From positions 62,001-126,000 of the forward strand of contig NZ_LXHE01000014.1 of the NCBI RefSeq assembly GCF_001656295.1: DNA of 64,000 nt, given 5' to 3'. The notes beneath the pieces are model-generated. The model had not been told where the DNA came from, did no database searches, and worked only from the letters and a program-made list of their open reading frames with translations. The stretch is from Moraxella catarrhalis. Lineage in GTDB: Bacteria > Pseudomonadota > Gammaproteobacteria > Pseudomonadales > Moraxellaceae. How positions within the stretch are numbered: the stretch's first letter is position 1; each line of letters begins with the position of its first letter. A program made the translations under genes and the position numbers. Shown here piece after piece: positions 37,202 to 45,979 of this stretch.

Positions 37202-37799
37202 ATTTGCTCCGATACAGTTTGGTTTGCACTTTGCAGCGAACTTGGTTTGATCACCAAATTCAACTCTGCTTTAGGCTGACTATGAGTGCTGGATGCATCC
37301 GTGATAGTTTATTACCATCACATCAATATTTTAACATATTTAATATTAACAACAAATAATATTTTAAACAAATCATGTGGAATTGTCATACCAAATCATA
37401 AAGCCAAAAAACCATCCCATTCAAAAGATAATAGCCCACAACCTAATGAAAATAAGAAATCCATAGCCATTAGAAAGTCAATCAAAATAAAAATACGGTA
37501 AACAATACGGTTTTGATATAAGGTTGATTAATTTTTTATTTTAACTATTTTTTATCAAAAAAATTTGATTATTGGTGGATAATCATTAAAATTTAATTAT
37601 CAAATTAAGCCATACCGACCTTTGATAATATTTTAAACCTTAAAAATAAAAACCGTCAAATCCACATTTGACGGTTTTATCGCAAATAACTTGCAACCAC
37701 GATACTCAGATTTTATACATTCATATCTTATATAGTCATATGATGATTATCTGTATCTCATTAACGCTATGTTATTTTAGGCAGGCGAGCAAAGCATTT
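37202..37799. other. 598-bp AT-rich intergenic region
   Basis: No convincing gene on either strand. It holds the cytochrome promoter side (37202-37350), a very AT-rich stretch with short inverted pieces around 37500-37620, and a strong terminator at 37649-37678. About 120 bp between that terminator and the OmpA-family stop hold nothing I can name. Confidence 0.6.
37649..37678 (-). terminator. Terminator downstream of the OmpA-family gene
   Basis: A perfect 13-bp stem (37649-37661 with 37666-37678), 4-nt loop, T-run on both sides; 122 bp after the stop of the OmpA-family gene. Confidence 0.85.
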
Positions 37800-38474
37800 T
37801 TACATACCCTGCGGTGCTAAAATAATCAGCTCAACACGGCGATTTTGAGCACGACCTGCTTCGGTTGCATTCGATGCAATCGGTTGTCGCATGCCATACC
37901 CCACTGTCTGAATACGATATGGATCAACGCCTTGATTAATCAAATAATGACGCACTGAATCCGCTCGACGCTCAGATAGCTCTTGATTATACGATGCTTG
38001 TCCCGTTGAGTCTGTATGCCCTGCGATTACAATCGTTGTTTCATGATACTGATTCATCGTATTAGCCAGCTGATTTAAACGACCCAAAAATGCACTGTTT
38101 AAAGTATCATCATCATGAGCAAAGGTAATATTACCTGGCATAGTTAGATTAATATTACCTGTGTCGGTATCGTGGGTTACAGTCACGCCCGTTCCTTGCA
38201 TTTGTTGCTCAATCTGCTTGGCTTGACGCTCCATATACGCCCCTGCTGCTGCACCAACTGCCGCCCCCAAAATGGCATCACGACCTGTTTTTTCGCCACC
38301 AGTTGCTTTTGAAATAGCCGTACCGCCAAGTGCACCTGCCACAGCTCCGATCACCGCCTTATTGACATTAGCGCCACCAAATCCTGTGCCATTGCCAGTT
38401 GTGCCTGTATTTGCACAACCTGCCAAAGCCATACTTGATACCAAGAGTGCAATACCCAATGCTTTAATTTTCAT
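37800..38474 (-). CDS. OmpA-family glycine-zipper lipoprotein (YiaD type)
   Basis: 224 residues. Signal peptide with lipobox LAGC (Cys20), a glycine-zipper region (about 38-82, AVIGAVAGALGGTA...AAVGAAAGAYME), then an OmpA C-terminal domain (about 110-224) with the peptidoglycan-binding pattern GHTDSTG...NQELSERRADSVRHYL and ...NRRVEL. An outer-membrane lipoprotein that binds peptidoglycan, like YiaD. AAGGAG lies before the ATG. Confidence 0.93.
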   Translation of the reverse strand: MKIKALGIALLVSSMALAGCANTGTTGNGTGFGGANVNKAVIGAVAGALGGTAISKATGGEKTGRDAILGAAVGAAAGAYMERQAKQIEQQMQGTGVTVTHDTDTGNINLTMPGNITFAHDDDTLNSAFLGRLNQLANTMNQYHETTIVIAGHTDSTGQASYNQELSERRADSVRHYLINQGVDPYRIQTVGYGMRQPIASNATEAGRAQNRRVELIILAPQGM

Positions 38475-38875
38475 AAAAACTCCTTTTGCTTTTGGCTAAC
38501 CAAATGTAAACCAAATGTGAAATCATTCAAATCATTCTAAATTTTAAGCTTACAAATACATTTTAAGCTTACAAAATATTTTTGCGTCTAAATGCAAAAT
38601 GTCAGTAGTCGTTGATTACTTACTTATATTATGAAGCATTATGAGCAAAATTTCTTACTTATTTGTATAATAACTGTAGCACAGATGTGCACTTTTTATT
38701 ATTTTTTAATCAAAAATACATAGTCAATGATAGATTACCTTTGTTAATTTTGTGCATTTTTCAGCAGTTTTTGGTAAACTGTTCTTAATCATGAAGCTTT
38801 TTTCAAATTTAATCAACTCTTATTAACTTTTATAGATACTGTCAAATGATATGCATCACTGTATGTAGGTAACTC
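38475..38875. other. 401-bp divergent region with short direct repeats
   Basis: No gene seen. Near the OmpA-family start there are tandem CCAAATGT and CATTCAAAT-like pieces (about 38500-38538), then two 16-bp copies (38541-38556 and 38560-38575) spaced 19 bp apart. The rest is AT-rich promoter-type sequence for the acyltransferase. Confidence 0.55.
38541..38575. repeat. Two 16-bp direct repeats with 19-bp period
   Basis: ATTTTAAGCTTACAAA occurs at 38541-38556 and 38560-38575. Each contains TTAAGCTTA, itself nearly palindromic. Possible tandem operator for the OmpA-family gene. Confidence 0.8.
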
Positions 38876-39832
38876 ATGATAAACTCTCGCAAAACGCTAC
38901 CTTTATTTAAAAAACTGCACACCAAGCAACCTAAACTTGCCCAGAAACTTTCACTACTCACCAACGCAAGTGCCATCACCGCCAATAGTTTGGCATTGGG
39001 TATACCTGTCATTGGGGCGGGCTTGGCTAAGACACTCACTCACTCAAAATTAGCCGATCAAACCATCATCACGGCTGCCAATCGCTGGATTCATACCAAT
39101 AATTTGCTGATTGATAAGGTCTTACCCCATAAAGATTGGCGTATCTTTTTACCCAACAATTTAAATCCCAATGGCAAATATCTGCTAATTTGTAATCACC
39201 AATCTTGGGTGGATACCAGCATCATTCAGTATATCAGCGAAGGTCGACTGCCCATCACCCGATTCTTTACCAAGCATGAACTGATTTATATCCCAGTTGT
39301 TGGTCAAGCCTTTTATTTTTTAGATTTTCCCATGATGAAACGCCATACCAAAGCACAAATTGCCAAAAATCCTCAATTGGCTCGCCGTGATTTGGATGAA
39401 GCATTACGAGCCTGCCAATCTTTGAAAAATAAGCCTTTTGTCTTACTAAATTATTTAGAAGGTACACGCTTTACGGCTGAGAAACACACCAAGCAATCTT
39501 CTCCGTATGAGCATCTGCTAAGACCTAAGGCGGGTGGTTTTGCACTGGCTTTATCCAGCCTTGGTGATGAGATTGATGGTATTTTGGATATGACTTTGGT
39601 TTATCCAGATGGTGCACCGAAATACAGCGACCTTTGGTCAGGTAAACTGACACGGCTATCGGTAGATATTGAATTTATCCACCCAAATGATGAGCTATTA
39701 ACAGCACTTAAACATGGTGAATACGATACCAATCAAACCATCAAACACGCACTTTATGATTGGCTTGATGAAATTTGGCAAGCCAAAGATAAAAAAATAA
39801 GTCAAAGACTGGCGGAATTTCATCAGTCTTAA
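38876..39832 (+). CDS. Lysophospholipid-type acyltransferase (YihG-like)
   Basis: 318 residues, PlsC-type acyltransferase. Motif I NHQSWVD (HX4D), a second block around RFFTKHELIYIPVVGQAFYFLDFPMMKR and motif III EGTR in NYLEGTRFT are all present. It most resembles YihG/LCLAT-type proteins of about 310 residues. Probable substrate: lysophosphatidic acid or a related lipid; not provable here. One N-terminal hydrophobic segment (about 30-55) would anchor it to the inner membrane. Confidence 0.88.
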   Translation: MINSRKTLPLFKKLHTKQPKLAQKLSLLTNASAITANSLALGIPVIGAGLAKTLTHSKLADQTIITAANRWIHTNNLLIDKVLPHKDWRIFLPNNLNPNGKYLLICNHQSWVDTSIIQYISEGRLPITRFFTKHELIYIPVVGQAFYFLDFPMMKRHTKAQIAKNPQLARRDLDEALRACQSLKNKPFVLLNYLEGTRFTAEKHTKQSSPYEHLLRPKAGGFALALSSLGDEIDGILDMTLVYPDGAPKYSDLWSGKLTRLSVDIEFIHPNDELLTALKHGEYDTNQTIKHALYDWLDEIWQAKDKKISQRLAEFHQS

Positions 39833-40007
39833 TTGAGCCATAAACAAAAGTCCACCACAATATGTTAAACAATATTTTAACAAGGTTGGGCTTTTTAATA
39901 CTTCATTGAAAAGCCTGTTGTGCTTGTTTTGGTTGGTTTTTGGTTTTGGTTTGGATAAAATACATGCATCACCTCTTTATGACCCATGCAATTGATTAGG
40001 CAAAACC

Positions 40008-41114
40008 ATGAAAGTACCCCCAAATAACTCCAAAGATTTTGAAGAATTTGGCACGCCACAACAAGCGGACTTGCCAAAAGATGTCATTCCGTTTTATGGC
40101 ACTCAAAAACACAGCGACCGCCCACCCAGCCGCCTTAAGCTTGGCTATGATATTGTCATGTTGATATTATTATTCATCGATTTGAGTTTAATGATCATTG
40201 ACAATATTTTAATGAGTGGTTTTGCACTCAGTATTGCCAATTGGTTGACGATATCACAGGCTTTAACAACCTACCAAACCGATCATCACTTGCATATCTC
40301 TGCACTTGGCGGATTTTTTACATTATTTTGGGTAATAGATTTATTGACACGCTGGAGTTTGGCAGTTTATCAAAAAACTTATTACCGCTGGTTTTTCTTT
40401 CCATTTGTGCATTGGTATGAGGTTTTAGGCGTATTTCCTGCGTTGCGTGCGTTACGACTTTTGCGAGCTGCAGTCATTACCAAAAGATTACACCGATTGG
40501 GTATTCAGGTCATTCCCAAACGCTGGGTAGATTCTGCCAAATTTTATTATCATCTTTTACTTGAGGAGCTGTCTGATCGAGTGATTTTGACGGCCATTGA
40601 TAATTTTCGCGCCCAAATCGCTCGCGATGGCTCTGGCGGTGCTAAAGTCGTCCACCAAACCATTGAGCGCAATCGTGCACAAATTGAGCTTGCCTTACTT
40701 ACCTTATTGCGCAATGAGCTGACGCCCAAATTACAATCCGCTCTTTTGGCAAATCACGGTGAAAAACTTGCCATTGATATCGGGCAGGCGGTAGAAAAAG
40801 CGCTCAACGACACACCTGAGCTTCGCAAATATCTCAAACTCATCCCCATCGCTGGCGGTATGATAGAGTCGCAAATCCACACCATCGGCAGACAGATCGG
40901 TGAGAATGTCACCACTGCCATCAATCAGCATTTGTTTGATGACCGCACTTTGGATCATCTGATGTCATCGGTGGCGCATGGCGTCGCTCAAGTCGATACT
41001 TCTCGCCCTGAAGTCCAAACCTTGATCGCAGAGATTGTCGATGAGGTGCTAAACTCCTTTGAAGATCAGGTCAAGACCCAGCAATGGAAGCATAAGCAGC
41101 AGCTGCCCATTTAA
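40008..41114 (+). CDS. Membrane protein with voltage-sensor-like segment
   Basis: 368 residues. Hydrophobic segments at about 46-66, 70-88 and 100-118; then a stretch with regularly spaced arginines (FPALRALRLLRAAVITKRLHRLG, about 145-168) like the S4 helix of voltage-sensing domains or ion-transporter-type proteins. There is no pore signature. The remaining 200 residues are soluble and helical, with repeated acidic/hydrophobic helices. The family resembles proteins annotated as ion transporters in related genera, but I assign no function. It is 76 bp before minC. Confidence 0.7.
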   Translation: MKVPPNNSKDFEEFGTPQQADLPKDVIPFYGTQKHSDRPPSRLKLGYDIVMLILLFIDLSLMIIDNILMSGFALSIANWLTISQALTTYQTDHHLHISALGGFFTLFWVIDLLTRWSLAVYQKTYYRWFFFPFVHWYEVLGVFPALRALRLLRAAVITKRLHRLGIQVIPKRWVDSAKFYYHLLLEELSDRVILTAIDNFRAQIARDGSGGAKVVHQTIERNRAQIELALLTLLRNELTPKLQSALLANHGEKLAIDIGQAVEKALNDTPELRKYLKLIPIAGGMIESQIHTIGRQIGENVTTAINQHLFDDRTLDHLMSSVAHGVAQVDTSRPEVQTLIAEIVDEVLNSFEDQVKTQQWKHKQQLPI

Positions 41115-41190
41115 AGCTCGTGCACTTTTTTCGTCATTCAAAAAGTGCTACAATGGCAAGTAATTCACCCATCAATCAAGGCGCAATTTT

Positions 41191-41985
41191 ATGACTCAAG
41201 CTGTCACTTTATTTGGCAAGATGCTGACATTTAGCCGCTTAAAAGTCCATACCGATGATTTGACTGAGATTCGAAAGGATTTGATGCAAGTACTCAGTGA
41301 CAATCCCATTGCCAGTGGCTTACCGATTGTGATTGATAGCACGGTAGATCTTGAGCTTGACGCATTGATTGACATGCTTTGGCTGATGGATGTGCAGCCC
41401 ATCGGTGTGGTGAGCGGTCCTTTGGATGATCAAGCGCGCGATTTGCGTTTGGCGATCTTTCCTGCTGATGGCAAACGCATTGAGCGACTGCCAAATACCG
41501 AAGACAAATCAAGCCCCAAAATTGATCCCAATCAAAGCAGTGCAGTATCGGCGCCCGACCATGGCACAGACAAGCCGATCTCAGCTGCCGCTGTAAGCAT
41601 TCAGCAAGGATCTACTCTATCAACCGCTCAAGACAATCAGCGCTCACTGGTCAGTGGCATTCATACGCACATGCTGCGTTCAGGTCAAAGCCTACAACAC
41701 TTAGGGGGTGATTTGACGGTCATTGGTGGCGTCAATGATGGTGCAGAAGCCATTACGGATAACAGTTTACACATTTATGGGCGTGGTTTGGGGCGACTTG
41801 TTGCAGGTGCAACGGGTGATAAAGATGCGCGTATTTTTTGCCAAAAATTTAACCCATCTTTGGTGTCGGTCGCAGGCACGTATTGCCTAAGAGACGCCAT
41901 CCCAAGCGAGATGATCGATCAGGCGGTACAGGTCACATATGATGAAGAAAAAGGATTGGTATTCACCCTACTCAATCAATTATAA
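41191..41985 (+). CDS. minC: Septum site-determining protein MinC
   Basis: 264 residues. N-terminal FtsZ-inhibiting domain (about 1-100), a polar linker (about 105-150, Ser/Pro/Asp-rich), and the C-terminal beta-helix (HMLRSGQSLQHLGGDLTVIGGVNDGAEAITDNSLHIYGRGLGRLVAGATGD) that binds MinD. With MinDE it keeps the Z ring at mid-cell. A hairpin (GCACTTTTT/AAAAAGTGC) and TACAAT (41149-41154) lie just upstream. Confidence 0.96.
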   Translation: MTQAVTLFGKMLTFSRLKVHTDDLTEIRKDLMQVLSDNPIASGLPIVIDSTVDLELDALIDMLWLMDVQPIGVVSGPLDDQARDLRLAIFPADGKRIERLPNTEDKSSPKIDPNQSSAVSAPDHGTDKPISAAAVSIQQGSTLSTAQDNQRSLVSGIHTHMLRSGQSLQHLGGDLTVIGGVNDGAEAITDNSLHIYGRGLGRLVAGATGDKDARIFCQKFNPSLVSVAGTYCLRDAIPSEMIDQAVQVTYDEEKGLVFTLLNQL

Positions 41986-42029
41986 ATACGGATTTTTTGG
42001 ATAATTTTATCCAAATAATTACTCATGAA

Positions 42030-42058
42030 TTGATGAAAATTCCTAAATATGCTATGCT
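42030..42058 (+). promoter_or_regulatory. Possible minD promoter
   Basis: TTGATG (42030-42035), 17-bp spacer, TATGCT (42053-42058) in the 154-bp gap between minC and minD. Confidence 0.4.
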
Positions 42059-42139
42059 AATAATATGTTAAATTTGGGTAAATTTGTGCGCTGATTGTAT
42101 CATCGCTGTTTGCTTTATCTTATTTTAAGGAGTGCCATT

Positions 42140-42955
42140 GTGGCAAAAATCGTTGTAGTAACTTCAGGTAAGGGCGGTGTCGGCAAAACCACCACCAGTG
42201 CATCATTTGGTGCAGGACTTGCTAAGCGTGGCTTTAAAACAGTCATCATTGACTTTGATGTCGGCTTGCGTAATTTAGATCTAATTATGGGTTGTGAAAA
42301 TCGCATCGTCTATGACTTTGTCGATGTGATCAGTGGTAATGCCAAGCTTGCACAAGCCTTAGTCAAAGACAAACAATTTGAAAATCTGTACATTTTGCCT
42401 GCATCGCAAACGCGCGACAAAGACGCTCTGACCGATGAAGGCGTGGCTAAAGTCATGAAAGAGCTGTCAGATGATATGAACTTTGATTTTATCATTTGTG
42501 ACAGCCCTGCAGGCATTGAACGAGGTGCACAACTTGCCATGTATCATGCTGATGAAGCACTCATCGTTACCAATCCTGAAGTTTCATCGGTACGCGACTC
42601 TGATCGTATCATTGGTATCCTACAAAGCCGTACCAAAAAAGTAGAAGAAGGTGGCAGCGTACGCGAGCATTTGGTGATCACTCGCTACAATCCACAGCGC
42701 GCCGCCGAAGGTGAGATGATGGATTATCATACCATCGCCGATGAAATTTTACGCGTGCCTTTGATTGGTATCATTCCAGAAAGTAATGCCGTCTTAGAAG
42801 CTTCAAACCAAGGGCAGCCAGTCATTCACTTTACAGATTCAGCTGCGGGTCAATGCTATGAAGACATCGTTTCTCGTTTTTTGGGTGAAGACATACCACT
42901 GCGTCACCTAGAAGTGAAGAAAAAAGGCTTCTTTGAACGCTTATTTGGAGGCTAG
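42140..42955 (+). CDS. minD: Septum site-determining ATPase MinD
   Basis: 271 residues, starting with GTG at 42140 (AAGGAG seven nt upstream); the frame extends further upstream but only this start gives the conserved [18 protein letters not shown]. Deviant Walker A (GKGGVGKTT, about 10-18), the switch [10 protein letters not shown], and the C-terminal amphipathic membrane-targeting helix ([12 protein letters not shown]) are present. It recruits MinC to the membrane and oscillates with MinE. Confidence 0.98.
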   Translation: MAKIVVVTSGKGGVGKTTTSASFGAGLAKRGFKTVIIDFDVGLRNLDLIMGCENRIVYDFVDVISGNAKLAQALVKDKQFENLYILPASQTRDKDALTDEGVAKVMKELSDDMNFDFIICDSPAGIERGAQLAMYHADEALIVTNPEVSSVRDSDRIIGILQSRTKKVEEGGSVREHLVITRYNPQRAAEGEMMDYHTIADEILRVPLIGIIPESNAVLEASNQGQPVIHFTDSAAGQCYEDIVSRFLGEDIPLRHLEVKKKGFFERLFGG

Positions 42956-42957
42956 TC

Positions 42958-43233
42958 ATGAAAAAAGGATTTTGGAGTTCGTTGTTCGGCAATCAAAATG
43001 GCCCAAACAGTGCCGATATTGCCAAAGACCGTCTAAAAGTCATTGTCGCTAGTCACGATCGCCTAAACAACCGCTTGACTGCTGATCGCATCGAGCAGAT
43101 GAAGCGCGAGATCTTAGCTGTCGTCAATAAGTACGTTAATGGCGTCAATATCGATGATCTAAATATCAATCACCGTCACGAAGATAACTTAGACGTGCTT
43201 GAGATGAATATCAGTTTACCTGATCGCAAGTAA
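42958..43233 (+). CDS. minE: Cell division topological specificity factor MinE
   Basis: 91 residues, two bases after minD. N-terminal amphipathic segment ([13 protein letters not shown]), the anti-MinCD region ([14 protein letters not shown]) and the beta-rich dimer domain. It stimulates MinD ATPase. A terminator follows. Confidence 0.97.
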   Translation: MKKGFWSSLFGNQNGPNSADIAKDRLKVIVASHDRLNNRLTADRIEQMKREILAVVNKYVNGVNIDDLNINHRHEDNLDVLEMNISLPDRK

Positions 43234-43244
43234 TCTGAATAAAT

Positions 43245-43275
43245 AAAAACGCAAAGACCAGTGCTTTGCGTTTTT
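43245..43275 (+). terminator. Terminator of minCDE
   Basis: A perfect 12-bp stem (43245-43256 with 43264-43275), 7-nt loop, ending in a T-run. Confidence 0.92.
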
Positions 43276-43326
43276 ATTTTCATATGACTTAAGATGAATT
43301 GCTTTGATCTGGTTAACGCCCAAATA

Positions 43327-43352
43327 AAAACCCTAGAATTTTCTAGGGTTTT
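43327..43352 (-). terminator. Terminator of rpsU
   Basis: AAAACCCTAGA/TCTAGGGTTTT stem with a 4-nt loop, T-run on the minus strand, 36 bp after rpsU. Confidence 0.88.
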
Positions 43353-43387
43353 AATCTTTATGGCTTGTGGGTCAAGCGGTACAATAA

Positions 43388-43603
43388 TTAGTACTTACGC
43401 TGATGACGCACTTGCTCACGATAAACTTTTTTCTTATAGCGTTTAACGGCAGCCGCTTTTTTACGCTTACGCTCTTGAGTTGGTTTCTCAAAGAATTCTT
43501 TTTTACGAACGTCTGCTAGAACACCTGCTTTTTCACAAGCACGCTTAAAACGACGGATCGCGATATCAACTGGTTCGTTCTCTTTTACCTTTACTGAAGG
43601 CAT
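43388..43603 (-). CDS. rpsU: 30S ribosomal protein S21
   Basis: 71 residues, strongly basic: [27 protein letters not shown] then [20 protein letters not shown] and [14 protein letters not shown]. Helps the 30S subunit select mRNA start sites. It stands alone here, without the dnaG-rpoD partners seen in enterics, and has its own promoter and leader. Confidence 0.97.
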   Translation of the reverse strand: MPSVKVKENEPVDIAIRRFKRACEKAGVLADVRKKEFFEKPTQERKRKKAAAVKRYKKKVYREQVRHQRKY

Positions 43604-43761
43604 AGGTTACTCCATATTCAAGACGGGTGGCATCAATCTGGCTGTATTATTCGCTATATAGCTCCGCTGTCTTGGGACGGGCATCAGCTCAGATCGGAAA
43701 AATAAACCCATGCACCTTTGGTGACATGGTCTGTTTTATCAAGGCGGACAAAACAGCGAAA

Positions 43762-43790
43762 ATTATACATGAATATTTATAAGAAAACAA
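43762..43790 (-). promoter_or_regulatory. rpsU promoter
   Basis: On the minus strand TTGTTT (43790-43785), 17-bp spacer, TATAAT (43767-43762). Confidence 0.7.
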
Positions 43791-43960
43791 GGATGAATTG
43801 CAGTCATGTTTAATATGGTCTAATTTTTTATCCATGAATACTGATTTTTATCATCATCCACACTGTTACAATATAGGCAACATTGATCAATTTCAACCCA
43901 GTTTCACCATTTAAACCGATTGAGCTAACGCACAGTTTAAAATACACAGTTTAAAAAGTT

Positions 43961-43997
43961 AAACACTGCTTGATGATCAAATAATCAAGCAGTGTTT
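43961..43997 (-). terminator. Terminator of putP
   Basis: A 14-bp stem (43961-43974 with 43984-43997), 9-nt loop, just after the putP stop. Confidence 0.85.
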
Positions 43998-44011
43998 AAT
44001 GATGACAAAGA

Positions 44012-45508
44012 CTATTTTAGCCCCTTTTTCATGTCCTCAAATTTTTGAACAATATAAACAGGCGGCGGTGCTGTCATCAGACTCACGGCAATGGTTGTCA
44101 CCAAACTAAAAGCAAAACCAGGTAAAATTGAATAAATGGCATCATTAGCTGGCTGACCGCCAATTTCAAAACCACCATACACCCAAATAATCACCGTCAA
44201 TGCACCCACAATCATGCCAGCCAAAGCACCATTTCGGTTCATACGCTTCCACATCAGGCTTAAAATTACCAATGGGCCAAATGCCGCCCCAAATCCTGCC
44301 CAAGCATGTGATACCAAATTCAATACCGAACTGTTGCTATCGCCTGCCAACATAATCGCAATGACCGCAACTAAAACAACCGAAATACGGCCAATCAGCA
44401 CTTGGCGTGCCTCTGAGGCTTGTTTGTCCAAAAATAACTTATAAATATCTCGTGTCAGTGAACTTGAAACCACCAGCAATTGGCTTGAGATGGTACTCAT
44501 AATTGCTGCTAAAATTGCCGCCAACAAAAATCCTGAAATCAGCGGATGAAACAGCACTTGTGAAAATACCAAAAAGATGGTTTCAGGGTCCTTAAGCTCT
44601 ATGCCTGTGCGTGCCACATAAGCAATCCCTGCCAAGCCAACCATCAAAGCACCAATTAGGCTTAAAATCATCCAGCCCATGCCAATCACCATGGCAGTCG
44701 GAACATCTTTAACTGAGCGAATTGCCATAAAGCGTACAATAATGTGTGGCTGACCAAAATAGCCAAAGCCCCATGCCATCAAAGAGATAACACCCATGAC
44801 AGTCACGCCATTCATCCAATTAAAGACCTCGGTATTTGTCTGTGTGGCAATCGCCATCGCCTCAGACACACCACCAATCTCGCCAAATGCTACCACAGGT
44901 ACAATGAGCATGGCAATCAGCATAATAACGCCTTGGACAAAGTCAGTTAATGACACTGCCAAAAAGCCACCAAACAAGGTATAAGCCACAACAACGCCTG
45001 CTGTTACCCACAAACCCATGCTATATGATAAATTCAATGAGCTTTCAAACAGTTTGCCACCAGCCACCAAGCTTGCTGCTGTATAAACCGTAAAAAATAA
45101 GATGATGACCACCGCCGACATGATACGCAAAAGATGCGATTTATCATGAAAACGATTTGAAAAATAATCTGGTAAAGTAACAGCATTATCTGCAAGCTCG
45201 GTATAAACACGCAAACGCGGTGCAACAATCAGATAATTAGCACAAGCACCAATGGTCAGACCCAGTGCAATCCAAATACTCACCACGCCTGAAGCGTACA
45301 TATATCCCGGCAAGCCCAGCAAAAGCCAGCCTGACATATCAGACGCACCTGCAGATAATGCGGTTACAGCAGGACTTAGATTGCGTCCGCCAAGCATATA
45401 TCCTTCAATGTCATTTCTTTGTTTAAAATAAGCATAAATTCCGATTGCAATCATCAAAATAAAATAGACAGCCAACGAAATCCATACACCTGTTTCTACA
45501 GATTGCAT
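44012..45508 (-). CDS. putP: Sodium/proline symporter PutP
   Basis: 498 residues with about 13 membrane segments, SSS family. The sodium-site pattern ALSAGASDMSGWLLLGLPGYMYASG (about 46-70) and GGRNL just before it are those of PutP. It imports proline with Na+. The start at 45508 has AAGGAG seven nt upstream. No putA is in the window, so use for osmoprotection or as carbon source is open. Two palindromes near its promoter suggest regulation. Confidence 0.95.
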   Translation of the reverse strand: MQSVETGVWISLAVYFILMIAIGIYAYFKQRNDIEGYMLGGRNLSPAVTALSAGASDMSGWLLLGLPGYMYASGVVSIWIALGLTIGACANYLIVAPRLRVYTELADNAVTLPDYFSNRFHDKSHLLRIMSAVVIILFFTVYTAASLVAGGKLFESSLNLSYSMGLWVTAGVVVAYTLFGGFLAVSLTDFVQGVIMLIAMLIVPVVAFGEIGGVSEAMAIATQTNTEVFNWMNGVTVMGVISLMAWGFGYFGQPHIIVRFMAIRSVKDVPTAMVIGMGWMILSLIGALMVGLAGIAYVARTGIELKDPETIFLVFSQVLFHPLISGFLLAAILAAIMSTISSQLLVVSSSLTRDIYKLFLDKQASEARQVLIGRISVVLVAVIAIMLAGDSNSSVLNLVSHAWAGFGAAFGPLVILSLMWKRMNRNGALAGMIVGALTVIIWVYGGFEIGGQPANDAIYSILPGFAFSLVTTIAVSLMTAPPPVYIVQKFEDMKKGLK

Positions 45509-45588
45509 GGTCAATCTCCTTTTGATAACCAGCACAAAGCATGGTATCAGTCTTTGGTAAAATGTATGTGTTCAAATATCAATAAATG

Positions 45589-45605
45589 CATACACAATGT
45601 GTATG
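45589..45605. promoter_or_regulatory. 17-bp perfect palindrome at putP start region
   Basis: CATACACAATGTGTATG, 8-bp arms with a 1-nt centre, placed at about +3 to +19 relative to the expected putP transcription start (minus strand). A second, imperfect half (AATGTATGTGT) lies near 45561-45571. A repressor site is likely. Confidence 0.6.
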
Positions 45606-45614
45606 TACGTCCAC

Positions 45615-45620
45615 ATTATA
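45615..45620 (-). promoter_or_regulatory. putP -10 element
   Basis: Perfect TATAAT on the minus strand (45620-45615), about 107 bp before the putP start. The -35 position (about 45638-45643) is weak and is covered by the Fur-like palindrome. Confidence 0.55.
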
Positions 45621-45632
45621 ACATAAAAATAA

Positions 45633-45649
45633 CAAATGATTATCATTTG
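45633..45649. promoter_or_regulatory. Fur-box-like palindrome upstream of putP
   Basis: CAAATGATTATCATTTG: perfect 8-bp arms, with a core AATGATnATCATT that matches the centre of the classical Fur box. It overlaps the -35 position of the putP promoter. Iron control of putP is inferred only. Confidence 0.5.
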
Positions 45650-45829
45650 TCAGAATACCATCAATATTTATTCACTTAATTTTAATTAAATGACCAAACT
45701 GCCCCATTTGTTTTGTTTATAATCGGCAATCAAATTCAAACTTTCTCATAAAATTATCATCATTCCTCTATCGTTTGATGACTTTGGAGAAATGTTATGA
45801 TTAAACCATTAAAATCCTGTAAAAAAGAT

Positions 45830-45857
45830 TTGTTAATTTAAAAAACTTAGGTATAAT
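45830..45857 (+). promoter_or_regulatory. rplY promoter
   Basis: TTGTTA (45830-45835), 16-bp spacer, perfect TATAAT (45852-45857). Confidence 0.75.
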
Positions 45858-45908
45858 ATTAGGCTTATTTTTATTTTGATTATCAAAGTATGATCAAAAT
45901 GATAAAAC

Positions 45909-45950
45909 GCCCAGTTGGGCATCACTTGGCGAGCTGGTCGCAAGCTCGTC
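45909..45950 (+). promoter_or_regulatory. Two hairpins in the rplY leader
   Basis: GCCCAGTTGGGC (45909-45920) and GGCGAGCT/AGCTCGTC (45928-45935 with 45943-45950, one G-U) lie between the promoter and the rplY start, 30 nt before the ATG. A possible autoregulatory leader. Confidence 0.45.
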
Positions 45951-45979
45951 TAACATTTACTTATCCAAAAGGATCTTTC

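Larger units (their letters stand above)
43604..44011. promoter_or_regulatory. rpsU promoter and leader; putP terminator
   Basis: The rpsU promoter (43790-43762) gives a leader of about 150 nt. It contains a clear hairpin (43708-43729: CCATGCACC, loop, GGTGaCATGG, one bulge). The left side holds the putP terminator (43961-43997). The stretch 43800-43960 is AT-rich and featureless. Confidence 0.6.
45509..45979. promoter_or_regulatory. Divergent putP/rplY regulatory region
   Basis: A 471-bp gap. The putP side has a -10 (45620-45615), a 17-bp palindrome just downstream of it and a Fur-box-like palindrome just upstream. The rplY side has its promoter at 45830-45857 and a leader with two hairpins. 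The middle (45660-45780) is AT-rich without visible features. Confidence 0.65.

Noticed and set aside
41998..42139. In-frame N-terminal extension of MinD from 42095
   Set aside because: The extension has no family similarity; GTG at 42140 has AAGGAG at the right distance and gives the conserved MinD start.
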